Source: Priapulus caudatus
Lineage: Eukaryota; Priapulida; Priapulimorpha; Priapulimorphida; Priapulidae
Direction: 5' to 3'
DNA: 34,314 nt
Assembly (NCBI RefSeq): GCF_000485595.1
Contig: NW_014577291.1
Location: forward strand, 54,754 to 89,067
Positions 1-11,518 of this stretch are shown here, piece after piece (the first letter of the stretch is position 1; every line of letters begins with the position of its first letter). The position numbers were made by a program, and so were the translations under genes. The notes under the pieces were generated by a model that saw nothing but the letters and a program-made list of their open reading frames with translations, searched no databases and was not told the DNA's origin.

Positions 1-340
1 CTACTAATACTTACTACTACTACTAATACTATACTACTACTACTACTACTACTCTATATGACTACTACTCTGCCCGCTGCTGCTTGCTGCGCTGCTGCTG
101 CTACTGCTGCTGCTGCTGCTGTTTTGCTGCTGGCTGCGGCTGCTGGCTCGCTGCTGCCTGCTGCTGCTCGGCTGCTGACTTTGCTGCATGCGTGCTGCTG
201 CTGTGCGGCGACTACTAGCACGGTGTTTGGTGGCCGGCGGCGACCCACAAGTGCCTAGTTGCTTACTACTACGTGCTGCTGCTGCTGTTGCTCGGCCGGC
301 TCGCTGCTGCTGCTGCTGGCTGCTGCTATTGTTACTGATG
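1..340. repeat. CTA/CTG trinucleotide low-complexity tract
   Basis: The first ~60 bases are mostly CTA/ACT triplets. They grade into imperfect CTG/CTGG triplets up to about 330. Several frames are open on both strands, giving poly-Gln, poly-Ser, poly-Ala or poly-Leu translations, which is what a triplet repeat produces by itself. No splice-site pattern or recognisable domain supports a gene. The tract may continue to the left of the window. Confidence 0.85.
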
Positions 341-1065
341 GGACTGCTATCTTTACTAATCGTATTAGCTAACACGAAGACGGCAGCCCTTGCGGCTGTC
401 CTGTGCGGATAAATGAAGCGCCTACTAGCCACCAACAATCAACCACCTAGCAGCTGCATGTGCGACCTGCATTATTTCACGCTCGCCGTAACGTAAAAAC
501 GGACTTCGCTAAAGCTGCGCCCTGCCGATTACAGAATCACCGCAGAATCGCATGTAAGCTTGAAGATCAACATGAGCCTGTGTGTCCCAAATCCTTGAAA
601 CAATATAAGCGTTTGAGCTAATCGTTTTTATTTGCGCGAAAACGCAAGAGCAAATACGACAAGATGGTCGCTTCGTCAGTCGAAATATCTGCGCAAATGC
701 TGTGGACGCCGAACACCGACCTTTAGAAGAAAAAAAGGTTAGAAGATGCAAGGCGGCGCCTTCACACGCAATTACGGCGCATGTCCTTAATATTCAGGCG
801 CGAAAAAACACGATTAAATACGGATTATGAAGTCCGCTTAATTGTAAGCTCGCGATTTGATTCGGCGATCGCCGCTCTCATTCAATCGGAGGCCGGCATT
901 ATTCCTGTATAAACCTGTCAGTTACATTACGACTAACGGCAGTTAATAATTGTATGTAGAACACGAATACGTTTAGCGTCCAATTAGTGAAGACGAAAAC
1001 AAGAGGCGGAGTGAGAGGACACGAGCGATAGGTTGACGCAACACTCAGCCTTGGCATAAACCCGC
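341..1065. other. unassigned, no gene seen
   Basis: Mixed-composition sequence with only short open frames (longest about 80 codons, minus strand, 509-751). I see no domain, no convincing exon and no transposon terminus. Confidence 0.5.
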
Positions 1066-1730
1066 GTGCGTGTGTGCGTGCGGCATGCCGTGGTGTGTGT
1101 CGTGTACGTGTGTGTGTGTGTGCACGTGTTGCTGTGTGTGTGCACTTGGTGTGGACGTTGGTGTGTGTGTGTGCTGTGCGCGCGCGGCGTGTGTGGTGTG
1201 TACGAATGTGTGGCGTGCGTGTGTTGCGTGCAAATTGTGTGCTCGTGCGTGCGGTGCGTACGTGCGTGCGTATTGCTGTGCGTGGCGCGAATACGCGACT
1301 GGCCGTGTGTGGTATGCGTTTGCGTGCGTGCCGTGCGCATAGTATGTATGTATGTATGTATGTATGTATGTATGTATGTATGTATATGTATGATGTATGT
1401 AGTGTATGTATGATATGTATGTACTGATGCTTATGTAGTGTACTGTATGTATGTATGTCTACTGTATGATATGTATGTATGCCTATGTATGTAATGTAGT
1501 ATGTATGTATGTATGTATGTCATGTTGGTATGTATGCTAGTAGTATGTATGTATGTATGTAATGTATGTGTGTATGTATGTAGCGTATGTATTATGTATG
1601 TATGTATGTATGTATTGTAGATATGTATGTTATGTATGTATGTATGTATGTACTGTATGTATTGTATGTATGTATGTATGTATTATGTATTGTGTGTGTG
1701 TGTGTGTGTGTATGGTATGTACTGTATGTA

Positions 1731-1761
<31 letters not shown>

Positions 1762-1802
1762 GTGTGTGATGGGTCTGTGTGGTGGTGTGTGCTGTGTGTG
1801 TG

Positions 1803-1853
<51 letters not shown>

Positions 1854-1858
1854 GTGTG
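1066..1858. repeat. compound TG / TATG microsatellite
   Basis: About 800 bp of nested simple repeats: TG/CG-rich alternating purine-pyrimidine sequence (1066-1335), then imperfect TATG/TGTA tetranucleotide runs (1341-1690), then pure TG runs (about 1690-1858). The open frames across it translate to Cys/Val or Thr/His repeats and are artefacts of the repeat. Alternating GT/GC sequence of this length is a classical Z-DNA-prone tract. Confidence 0.92.
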
Positions 1859-2725
1859 TGCTGATTGTGTGCGGCGCGCGCGTGTGTTATGTATATTTGT
1901 GTGTGTATCCGGGCCGCAATCTTGTGACTGTGAGAAGATAATTTCTTGCTATCTAGTTTGTAGATGCGTTTGCTGTAGCTAATTATGAGCTGACCGAAGG
2001 CAACGGCTTTAGTGTTTTGGACAGGATTTTGCAATGAGCAGTTAGGTTTTAGCTCTTTTTCGCCCGAAAATTGTCCGGTACAATGCAAACACCGCCGTCC
2101 TGGCTCGCCTTCTCATCTCGCGCCGTGCGTTGTTTGTAGACCGGATTCTACTGTAAGATGCAGCTTTAAATGCTTAACTTACTTGAATACTATTTGCTCG
2201 GCAACAGACAACGATGTTTGATATGCGATAGTTTGCAAATTAGATAACAATTATCCTCTTAGTTGTCCATCCGTGTTCTCCGCCGGCGCGTACATAAGTA
2301 ATGCCGATGATAATCATGCTTATATTTTATAACGTATCTTGATATGTTATACTATATATAATTCTATATATATGTGTGTGTGTACCGTGTGTGTGTGACA
2401 TTTCCCGTCGTGTTATTACTTAGGCGGGCGGTTTGTGTATTTATATTAAACTGTTATAACCAGATCGCAGCCTTTCGTACTAGATTTGATACACAGCAAG
2501 CGGCAATACATGTGTACGTATACGGGGTAACGTCGATGCAATATGCCTTATATCGAATATACGTGAAAATTTGTTTATCTTCTCGTTATATGGTGTCAAG
2601 TAATTTAGTATGTGAAAGTTGGGATATGACTTTTTCTGTCTTTCCGTTATAGATAGATTATATATTATAGCGATGATAGAAGAGATGGGGGAGACGGCGG
2701 GATCAAGAGCGACACGCACGAGAAA
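1859..2725. other. unassigned, no gene seen
   Basis: AT-richer unique-looking sequence between two microsatellites, with a short TA/TG run near 2350-2400. The longest frame (2374-2652, +, 92 codons) has no recognisable domain. Nothing here supports a gene. Confidence 0.5.
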
Positions 2726-2777
2726 CACACACGCACGCGCACACACGCACGCACGCACGCGCACACGCACACACGCG

Positions 2778-2824
<47 letters not shown>

Positions 2825-2975
2825 GCACGCACGCACACACGCACGCACACACGCACGCACGCACGCACGCACGCACGCACACATACACACACGCACCTAC
2901 GCACGCACATACACACCTACGCACGCACACACGCGCACACAAAGAAAGAGAGAGAGAGAAAGATAGAGATAGAGA
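2726..2975. repeat. CA/CACG microsatellite followed by AG-rich run
   Basis: Runs of CA and CACG (about 2726-2940) pass into AG/AGAT repeats (about 2941-2975). On the same strand this is the complement-type motif of the TG tract at 1066-1858, so the two could pair in a transcript crossing both. Frames through it code only Thr/His/Arg or Cys/Val repeats. Confidence 0.92.
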
Positions 2976-3724
2976 ATGGTGGGGGCAACATGAGAGACGG
3001 AGGGGAAAAGCCATGGTATTCGTTATCTGACAGCGACATGAATGAGATCATTGTTCTAAACAGAACGACCCCCTCCCTCTCTAGACACCCGTTAACTTCC
3101 TGCAGAGATTTCGGCACGGCTTGGTTATTACTCGGCGGTGCAGGGGTGGCCGACTGTCATGCTATCGATCCCCCATAATCAATCGATATTCATCGACGGA
3201 TTCCGCAGTCGGCATTGAAAACAAGAACGGAGACAACTCCAGATTTAGATTTGTGGCGGTATTAACCTAATTCATTCGTCACCAATGTCCGCCGCTGTTT
3301 GGAACGCAAAGATGCCCGACCCCCTCAGGAATGAGTGCACGCGATTGCAGCGCTGTATGACAGCGGTTAAAAAAATATTTAATTGGATAATAGCCGTGCC
3401 GTAAGTGTTTAAACAGCAATTTTAATGTCTCAACTGCTTTTTATAATGAGGCTGCGTAATATTGTCGTAAAACAAAGCATTGAGAGTTCAGGTAAAAACG
3501 CAGTGGCTGTATATGTGTCGGCTCACATCCCTCGCGCCGTAATCGCATACAGCGCCACCTTACGACGACGTCTGCAGACATGCATGCGCTTGTGTTTATG
3601 GACATGATAATTCGCATTCACACGCAGCGGATGTAGTTCAGTTGGCAGTAACCCTGAACTCTTCAAGATACTTCCTACTGCTGAAAATACGTTCGTACCG
3701 TACGTCACAAGTACGCGATAAGCC
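2976..3724. other. unassigned, no gene seen
   Basis: Unique-looking sequence with no long frame. A short A-box-like stretch near 3634 is discussed under rejected observations. No gene, splice pattern or transposon boundary can be supported before the target-site duplication at 3725. Confidence 0.45.
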
Positions 3725-3733
3725 CTTACTTAC

Positions 3734-3971
3734 GCTCATAGGGTCTATGTCCCCCAGGGTACTGCCGGAACGTATCCTGGTAACTATCTAGATGATATGG
3801 TTAGGGTTAGGGTTAGGGAGTAGGCGTAGGCGACTCCCTAGACTCGTTAGTGGAGTTGGTACGGTCCGGCATATTAGATAGTAGTATTTAGTACCAGGGT
3901 ACGTTCCGGTATACCGGACCGTACCCAGGGTACGTTCCGGCAGTACCCTGAAGGACATAAACCCTATGAGC
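3734..3971. mobile_element. Mutator-like foldback MITE, copy 1
   Basis: The ends are inverted repeats: GCTCATAGGGTCTATGTCC at the left and the complement of GCTCATAGGGTTTATGTCC at the right. Homology continues inward for roughly 50-60 bp (CAGGGTACTGCCGGAACGTA). The flanks are CTTACTTAC (3725-3733) and CTTACTAC (3972-3979), a 9-bp target-site duplication with one base lost. The centre holds three TTAGGG units (3799-3818). A second copy at 21056-21300 has a perfect 9-bp duplication. Long inverted ends with 9-bp duplications fit the Mutator superfamily. There is no coding capacity, so it would be mobilised in trans. Confidence 0.85.
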
Positions 3972-4085
3972 CTTACTACATGCGCCTTGCCCTTCTTATC
4001 GCTATAATGGAAGTGACGGTCGAATGTGGTATTACGTAAGATGTGTTTCTTATTCTTATTTTTATGGTGTTTATAAAATTACACG

Positions 4086-4105
4086 TATATATATATATAT
4101 ATATA
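4086..4105. repeat. TA dinucleotide run
   Basis: Short uninterrupted TA repeat lying between MITE copy 1 and the start of the large tandem duplication. Confidence 0.8.
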
Positions 4106-5816
4106 GTGATTGCTTTACTATATCAATGATGAGCGTATATCTATTGGCTCCGAAGTGGGCATGATCCAACTTGCGCTCCAAGTACTGCAACGCGTAAATC
4201 AGCTAAATACATTCGATGCTCTTGCAACTTGTTGGACCGATGCCACCGCTTCGCTATAGTTACTTATTATTACACACGCATATTCGTATACGTACTGATA
4301 ATACAGTAGTAGGCTACACTATATACGCACAATAAAATGATTGTTATATACGTGCATTATTTATTCCGTGATATTTATGGCACAACCCTGCGCATGCTTT
4401 TTCGGCTATGTATATGGCGATATGTGACAAAAAAGTAGACAATAGGAGATCTCCTATTATTTACGTCATGGTGATATATGTAATCAAAGGAAAGTAAAAC
4501 GCACAAGGCGCCATCGCGTTTAAAGGTTACTGAAACGGTGAACTTAAAATTCCAGGTACTATAAAAGAATTAAATTTAGTTTTCGAGGACGTCATTCTTT
4601 CATTCTCCGCCATTCACTATCGTTTTCTAACTACCGCTCGCTCGCGTGCTCCTGACAATTACGTTTTTACATTTGTTGTAAGTTTCCTATTACAGAAGCA
4701 ACCTCGATAGCAAAAATAAAATGCGTCTCTCGTAGAGTGCCGATAATTGCGTAATAATTACACACGCATTACTGCATGTTAATAACCTCTCGCCAGGCAG
4801 TTAGCCTGCATGTAAGCTATACGAACTCGTCTAGCTTGGTCAGCTGAGCAGTGAGGTAAGATGAAAGCTATGATTACGAACAGAATAGCGATGATGATAG
4901 CGGTTAGCGGGCTGGTCGGCTGCGTGCGATCCGGAATGACTGACTTATCAAGACACACAAGAGGTTATCAAGACACCCGCAGTGACGTGTCGTTTCGTAA
5001 TTATTACCGGTCTCTCGACCGTAATAATAAATAAATAAATAAATGAATTTATAATATTATACCACAGGAAATTAACTTATACTGCATGTCAACAATAAGA
5101 CCATCTCATCTTGAATCACATTACAGTCGTCTGCGCTGACGCAGGTACTGCTCAGATGTTTAACAAGAATGCGAATTTCACATCGAACGATGAGACGAGA
5201 TCGCATTAATCCATTTTGGTCATGAGGGCGGACGCACGATCCGGAGGAAAACAACGGAGCCTCTGTTCATGCTCCCATCTCAGCGAGGTGCAGAGGGCAA
5301 CGGCTCTTCTGAGGTTGCAATTTGGGTTAGACATTCCGTGCGTCGTCACTGGGTTATAGTTGTCGACCTTTATGTGAAGCTACACTAGCGATCACCGCTG
5401 AAGACGCATGACCCGAAGACGAAATTAGAACAAAACCAGTTGTCAGTTTGGATGACAGAAAAACCATTTCTAAACCCGTTCATGCGGCATGTCATGGCGG
5501 AGTATTGAATAGATAACTGTTTCACATTACCTAGTCTCGTATCCACTTTTTAAAATTTTGATAAGCAAGTATTATTATTGCGGCTGCATGAGATGACATA
5601 TCTTATAATTTCCTGCTCCCATTAAAGCTAATAGGTTCTAATGGAATTCTCCGGCGTCGGACAAACTGCGTTTTACGCAAGATGCGCTCGCTTGCGCAGC
5701 GCGTTTACTTTTTGACGTCGCACTGCCATCTACTAACAAGAATTGTCATTAACACGCCATATTTGTTGCTCGATATTTGCGGCCCAAGTAGTGAACCACT
5801 TTTAACAGTGCATCTA

Positions 5817-6278
5817 TCCGGGGGAGCACTCACCCCACATTATGGTAGGTATGTGCCACTGCGAAAGTCAAAAATGGGGGGGGGGCTCTGGAACTAACTC
5901 AGACCTGAAAATGGGGTTCTCGGAAGCTAATGTTTGTTGAATTGTGGGATGCTCTGGAACTGGCTATGTTCGAAAATTGGGGTGCGCACGATACGCAATA
6001 CGCACATATTCCACAGCGGCAAAAAGCACACGCACTGAGTTTCATCATCGGATGGTAAATAAACAAGAACAGACAGCCGAAATGTTAAAAACTAGGGTCT
6101 CTCCGGAACGGGAGAAAGGTAAGATCTGCATGGCAACTCAACTTGTGATGCTCTGGAAACAAGATATTATTAAAATGCGATGCACTGGAACGGAAGTTTA
6201 GGGTGAAAAAAGGGGTCTCTCCCGCGGCATCATACCTACCATGCAATATATATGGAGTGCCCCCCCCCTCCCCTCGGG
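5817..6278. mobile_element. G-rich-terminus MITE-like element in unit A
   Basis: A sequence starting TCCGGGGGAGCACTC and continuing to ATGGTAGGTATG is matched, inverted, near the right end, where CATACCTACCATG leads to GGAGTGCCCC and a C-rich end. Both sides are flanked by GCATCTA (5810-5816 and 6279-6285), a candidate target-site duplication of about 7 bp. The interior has several near-repeats of a CTCTGGAAC-type motif. No transposase is encoded. The superfamily is not determined. Confidence 0.6.
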
Positions 6279-6511
6279 GCATCTACTAGAGTATAAGCAA
6301 CGGCCGTAGCCTCCGAAGGAGAAATTAGTGCACTGCTCATTTAGGTAGGATAAAAATATGTATAATAATCGAAATAACCCTGCATAAATTTAAGAAACAG
6401 TAGAACAAAAGTTATCCCTACGCAAAATCTTATCCAAAAAGGTTGATTTTTGAAACCGTATCTCTTTACTTAGGCAACGAAACTTTTATCTCCCCACGTA
6501 TGAAATGATTC

Positions 6512-6876
6512 TATCCATCCATCCATCCATCCATTCATCCATCCATCCATCCATCCATTCCATCCATCCATCCATCCATCCATCCATCCATCATCCATCA
6601 TCCACCATCCATCCATCCATCCATCCATCCATCCATCCATCCATCCATCCATCAACCATCCAACCATCCATCCATCCATCCATCCATCCATCCATCCATC
6701 CATCCATCCATCCATCCATCCATCCATCCATCCATCCATCCACCCATCCATCCTCCATCCATCCATCCAACCATCCATCCATCCATCATCCATCCATCCT
6801 CCATCCATCACATCCAGCCAGCCATCCATCCATCCATCCATCCATCATCATCCATCCATCCATCCATCCATCCATC
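6512..6876. repeat. ATCC tetranucleotide microsatellite, unit A
   Basis: About 365 bp of nearly pure ATCC/CATC repeats with occasional one-base slips. The frames through it translate to Ile-His-Pro-Ser or Met-Asp-Gly-Trp repeats and are not genes. The matching array in unit B is at 11133-11518. Confidence 0.95.
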
Positions 6877-7788
6877 TATAGTGAAGGGAAATTTCATCAC
6901 TTTCACATATGCAAATGCTGAGTAAAGATTATGACAGAACTGACCTCGCAAGTAGACAAATCACTCTTGGGGACAATTAAACGCCAAGGCAGCGCGATAA
7001 ACTAGGGCAGTAGTCTCACTTCTATCACACGCACAGTCTTGACCAATGCTAGCGTTGGCCGACTTTTATCACGTGACATAGCCAGGTTAATGAGAGAGAA
7101 AGCTAGGGGAATTAAAAGGGGCCTGTTTAGAACAGAAAGTTGTCATCTTCTTGGCTACTAGTATGTGAGTATTGACTTGTTTATGTGCCGTTTAAACTAC
7201 TTTGTTGCTGTATTAGTATATTAGTATATTGTTGTATTCGTGTATTCGTGTATTAATTAGTGTATCATTGTATCAGGGTATTAGAGTATTAGTGTATTTC
7301 ATGCCGTACCTTGACGACCATGTACGCGTCATGCCCAAACGTGGGATTATAATATTTGTGTTATAATGTAGCAACGCTGATGTCATTCCGCGACCGCATT
7401 TAGCACCAGCCCACACACAGGCTAATTTTACACCATACCAACGGGCTAGAAGCACCAGCTGGACTGCTGGACACATACACTAGCTGCTACTGATAGCCAA
7501 CCGGGGTGCAACCGCACACCGTTGGTTTCATGGGGTTTAGTTTCACGCGGCACCCACCACACACATTGCACATGTAAAGCTATCTATATCACCTCTATTC
7601 TTAACTTGCCGAGGGGGGCAGCACATCTCCATGCAACTCCACTCGCCAACGGTCATGCATTCATACCGTCATCACATTACAACGGTCCGTAGGCGCTAAT
7701 AAGGGAGCTATGCCTTCTTTGTAGCCAGCAGTGATTGGTAGAAGCATACTCGGTAGTGGGATCGCGACTCATCTTGCAAGATCGGAGG

Positions 7789-8162
7789 TATAAAAGAGCC
7801 CGCACGAGAGACACGGGGCTCTTGTGTACACACTCCTCTGTTACTAGATTTTATGTGCATTGTGAAACCTTTAGTCTACCCTGTGTGAATTGTACGTGTT
7901 TTGTAAGTATAAAATATACAGTGAAACGGCAGTTGTAAACCATTACCAATTCTACCTTTTATTTATTATATTTCTAAGTTTATTCACGCATTTCACGGCG
8001 CATATAGCTCTCGATCATCTAGAAGCGCACAGTCGCCTGACGGCAGAAGAGATCCAGCGACTACACTATTTTAGTTCTATACACACTGAATGATTGAGCA
8101 CACTTGTTTGTTGTGGTGATCGCCTAATCTAGGGGCCTAGCCACCCCCTTCTGTTCAATAAA
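7789..8162 (+). promoter_or_regulatory. TATA box to AATAAA segment, LTR-like or promoter relic (unit A)
   Basis: A strong TATA box (TATAAAAG, 7789-7796) lies 5' of a GC-rich stretch. An AATAAA (8157-8162), just after a C-rich run, follows about 360 bp later. This spacing of TATA box and poly(A) signal resembles the U3-R part of a retrotransposon LTR. I could not find paired TG..CA ends, a primer-binding site or gag/pol, so this may equally be the promoter of a short non-coding transcript. In unit B the TATA box is intact (12483-12490), but the poly(A) signal reads AATCAAA. Confidence 0.3.
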
Positions 8163-10419
8163 CAATATTTTTAGACACTTACCAATTAATTATTGCCAAG
8201 TCGCGCGGCTGTACAAAACGGCACCTGATGCATGGGTTAATTATATAATTGAGAGGTGAAGCAGGTTACAACCCTTTTGCAGCTTTTTCACAATTCCAAG
8301 AAAGAGTTTTGCTGTCGCTCTCATCCCAGCGGTGGTCACCCCCTACATATTCAATAATAAACGCGACCTAAACAATGCTCCCCCCTGTAGGCCTACATCA
8401 ATCAATGCCGAACTGCAAGCGCAAGAATTGTTCTACTAAAAATAGAATTGTCGTAGTCAGAACAAAGGCTGTACATTTACTACTAGAGTAGTGCAGTAAA
8501 ATGATACAAAGTGTTAGTCTAACAACGTAACAAGCAACGGTACCAGGGCAGCTAGCCTAGGTACCTTATATAATATGGGTATTTATCTATTGGCTCCGAA
8601 GTGGGCATGAGTCCAACTTGGCTCCCAAGTACATGCAACGCGTAAATCAGCTAAAATACATTCGATGCTCTTGCAAGCTTGTTGGGACCGATGCCACCGC
8701 TTCGCTATACTACTTATTACTTACACACGCATATTCGGTATACGTACCGATAATACAGTAGTAGGCCTACACTATATACGCACAATAAAAATGATTATTA
8801 TATACGTGCATTAATTTTATTCCGTGATATTTATGGCACAACCCTGCGCATGCTTTTTCGCCATGTATATGGCGATATGTGACATAAAAAGTAGATAATA
8901 AGAGATTTCCTATTATTTACTCTTGGTGATATATGTAATCAAAGGAAGTAAAACGCACAAAGGCGCATCGCGTTTAAAGGTTACTGAAACAGTGATCTTA
9001 AAATTCCAGGTACTATAAAAGAATTAAATTTAGTTTTCGATGACGTCATTCTTTTATTCTCCGCCATTCACTATCGTTTTCTAACTACCCCTCGCTCGCG
9101 TGCTCCATGCAATTACGTTTTTACATTTGTTGTAAGTTTCCTGTTACAGAAGCAACCTTGATGGCAAAGTAAAATGCGATCTCTCGTATAGACGCCGATG
9201 AATTGCGTAATAATTACACACGCATTACTGCATGTTAATAACCTCTCCCAGGCAGTTAGCCTGCATGTAAGCTATACGAACTCGTCTAGCTTGGTCAGCT
9301 GAGCAGGAGGTAAGATGAAAGCCATGCATGATTACGAACAGAATAGCGATGATGATAGCGGCTAGTGGCTGGTCGGCTGCGAGCGATCCGGAATGACTGA
9401 CTGCTGCACTGCGGGCCTACGAGCTCTGCTGTAATGTGCCCACATATAGCTTTACCACACATGCGCTCGCGTATGCTTGCATGCATGTACCCATGTGAAC
9501 GCGCGCGCGCGCAACCGCAAGCAAACGCATATAGGGCCCGTATCATTTTTACGGGTCGTAAGCCACATCTTATCCAAGCTTATCAAGACACCCGCAGTGA
9601 CGTGTCGTTTTGTAATTATTTCCCGGTCTCTCTCTATAAATAAATTTATAATATTATACCACAGGAAATTAACTTATACTGCATGTCAACAATAGACCAT
9701 CTCATCTTGGATCACATTGCAGTCGTCTGCGCTGACGCAGGTACTGCTCAGATGTTTAACAAGAATGGCGAATTTCACTCGAACGATGAGACGAGATCGC
9801 ATTAATCCATTTTGGTCATGGGGGCGGGACGCACGACGGGAGGAAACAACGGACCCTCTGTTCATGCTCCCCATCTCAGCGAGGTGCAGAGGGCAACGGC
9901 TACTTCTGAGGTTGCAATTTGGGTTAGACATTCCGTGCGTCGTCACTGGGTTATAGTTGTCGACCTTTATGTGAAGCTATACTAGCGATCACCGCTGAAG
10001 ACGCATGACCCGAAGACGAAATTAGAAACAAAACCAGTTGTCAGTTTGAATGACAGAAAAACCATTTCTAAACCCGTTCATGCGGCATGTCATGGCGGAG
10101 TATTGAATAGAATAACTGTTTCACATACTAGTTCGTATCCACTTTTTAAAATTTGATAAGCAATATTATTATTGCGGCTGCTTGAGATGACATATTATAA
10201 TTTCCTGCTCCCATTAAAGCTAATAGGTTCTAATGGAATTCTCCGGCGTCGGAGAAACTGCGTTTTACCCTGGTTTTACGCAAGATGCGCTCGCTGCGCA
10301 GCGCGTTTACTTTTTGACGTCGCACTGCCATCTACTAACAAGAATTGTCATTAACACGCCATATTTGTTGCTCGATATTTTGCGCCCAAGTAGTGAAACA
10401 ACTTTTAACAGTGCATCTA

Positions 10420-10893
10420 TCCGGGGGGCAGCACTCACCCCACATTATGGTAGGTATGTGCCACTGCGAAAGTCAAAAATGGGGGGGGGGCTCTGGAACT
10501 AACTCAGACCTGAAAATGGGGGTCTCTGGAAGCTAATGTTTGTGTTGAATTGTGGATGCTCTGGAACGGGCTATGTTCGAAAATTGGGGTGCGCACATAC
10601 GCAATACGCACATATTCCACAGCGGCAATAAAGCACACGCACCTGAGTTTCATCATCGGATGTAAATAAACAAGAAGCAGCAGCACGAAATGTTAAAAAC
10701 TAAGGTCTCCGGAACGGGAGAAAGGTAAGATCTGGCATGGCAACTCAACTTGTGATGCTCTGGAAACAAGATATTTTATAAAATGCGCAATGCACTGGAA
10801 CGGATAGTCTTAGGGTGAAAGAAGGGGTCTCTCCTCGGCATGCATACCGTACCATGCAATATATATGGAGTACCCCCCCCCCTCTCCCTCGGG
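10420..10893. mobile_element. G-rich-terminus MITE-like element in unit B
   Basis: Copy of the element at 5817-6278, again flanked by GCATCTA (10413-10419 and 10894-10900). It was carried along by the 4.4-4.8-kb duplication, so it is not an independent insertion and does not independently confirm the target-site duplication. Confidence 0.6.
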
Positions 10894-11132
10894 GCATCTA
10901 CTAGAGTATAAACACGGCCGATAGCCTCCAGAGAGGAAATTAGTTGGGCCATGCTGCTCATTTAGGAGGATAAGAAAATTAGGTTATATAATCGAATAAC
11001 TCTGGGCATAAATTTAAGAAACAGTAGAAAAAGTTATACCTCTACACAAAATCTTATCCCAAAAAGGTTGATTTTTGAAACGCGTGATTCTCATTACTAG
11101 CAACGAAACTTTTTCTACGCCACGTATGAAAT

Positions 11133-11518
11133 AATCATCATCACCATCCATCCATCCATTCATACATCCATTTCCATCCATCCATCCATCCATCCATGCA
11201 TCCTCATCCATCCATCCATCCATCCACCATCCATCCATCCATCCATCCATTCCCATCCATCCATCCATCCAGCCATCACATCCATCAACCATCCATCCAT
11301 CCATGCCATCCATCCATCCATTCATCCATCCATCCACCATCCATCCATCCATCCATCCATCCATCCATCCATCATCCATCCATCCAATCGCCATCCATCC
11401 ATCCAACATCCATCCACCATCCCCATCATCATCCAATCTCATCACATTCCACCAGTCCAGCATTTACTATCCACTCCATCCATCCATCCATCCCATCCAT
11501 CCATCCATTCATCCATTT
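11133..11518. repeat. ATCC tetranucleotide microsatellite, unit B
   Basis: Counterpart of the array at 6512-6876, with more interruptions (CATCACATCC, CCCATCC and similar). Open frames over it are repeat artefacts. Confidence 0.93.

Larger units (their letters stand above)
4138..8565. repeat. large tandem-duplication unit A (~4.4 kb)
   Basis: This segment is repeated in the same orientation at 8584-13420. Matching landmarks in order are: CTATTGGCTCCGAAGTGGGC (4141/8587), CCTGCGCATGCTTTTTCG, AAATTCCAGGTACTATAAAA, GACATTCCGTGCGTCGTCAC, a MITE-like element (5817/10420), an ATCC microsatellite (6512/11133), a TATAAAAG segment (7789/12483) and GTAGGCCTACATC. It contains no long ORF and no reverse transcriptase or transposase motif. 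The two copies differ mainly by scattered one- or two-base indels. Unit A lacks about 160 bp present in unit B near 9405-9570. Confidence 0.92.

Noticed and set aside
49-438. 129-codon minus-strand Gln/Ser-rich open frame
   Set aside because: It is a by-product of the CTG triplet tract. Several other frames over the same bases are equally open, and there is no domain or splice context.
3627-3700. tRNA-like A-box (TAGTTCAGTTGG) with a weak B-box-like GTTCGTACC
   Set aside because: The stems of a tRNA cloverleaf do not form and the B-box is poor. A decayed tRNA-derived SINE is possible but not supported.
3799-3818. TTAGGG array as a telomere or chromosome-fusion scar
   Set aside because: It lies exactly within a MITE with a target-site duplication, and another copy of the MITE carries the same motif, so it travelled with the element.
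6470-6921. Open frames of Ile-His-Pro-Ser and Met-Asp-Gly-Trp repeats (also 11014-11572)
   Set aside because: A 4-bp repeat with no stop codon in its frames gives such translations automatically. The same frames are broken by one-base slips between the two units.
7735-8093. Two overlapping 67-codon frames over the TATA-to-AATAAA segment
   Set aside because: The second tandem copy is broken by indels in these frames and no protein family is recognisable.
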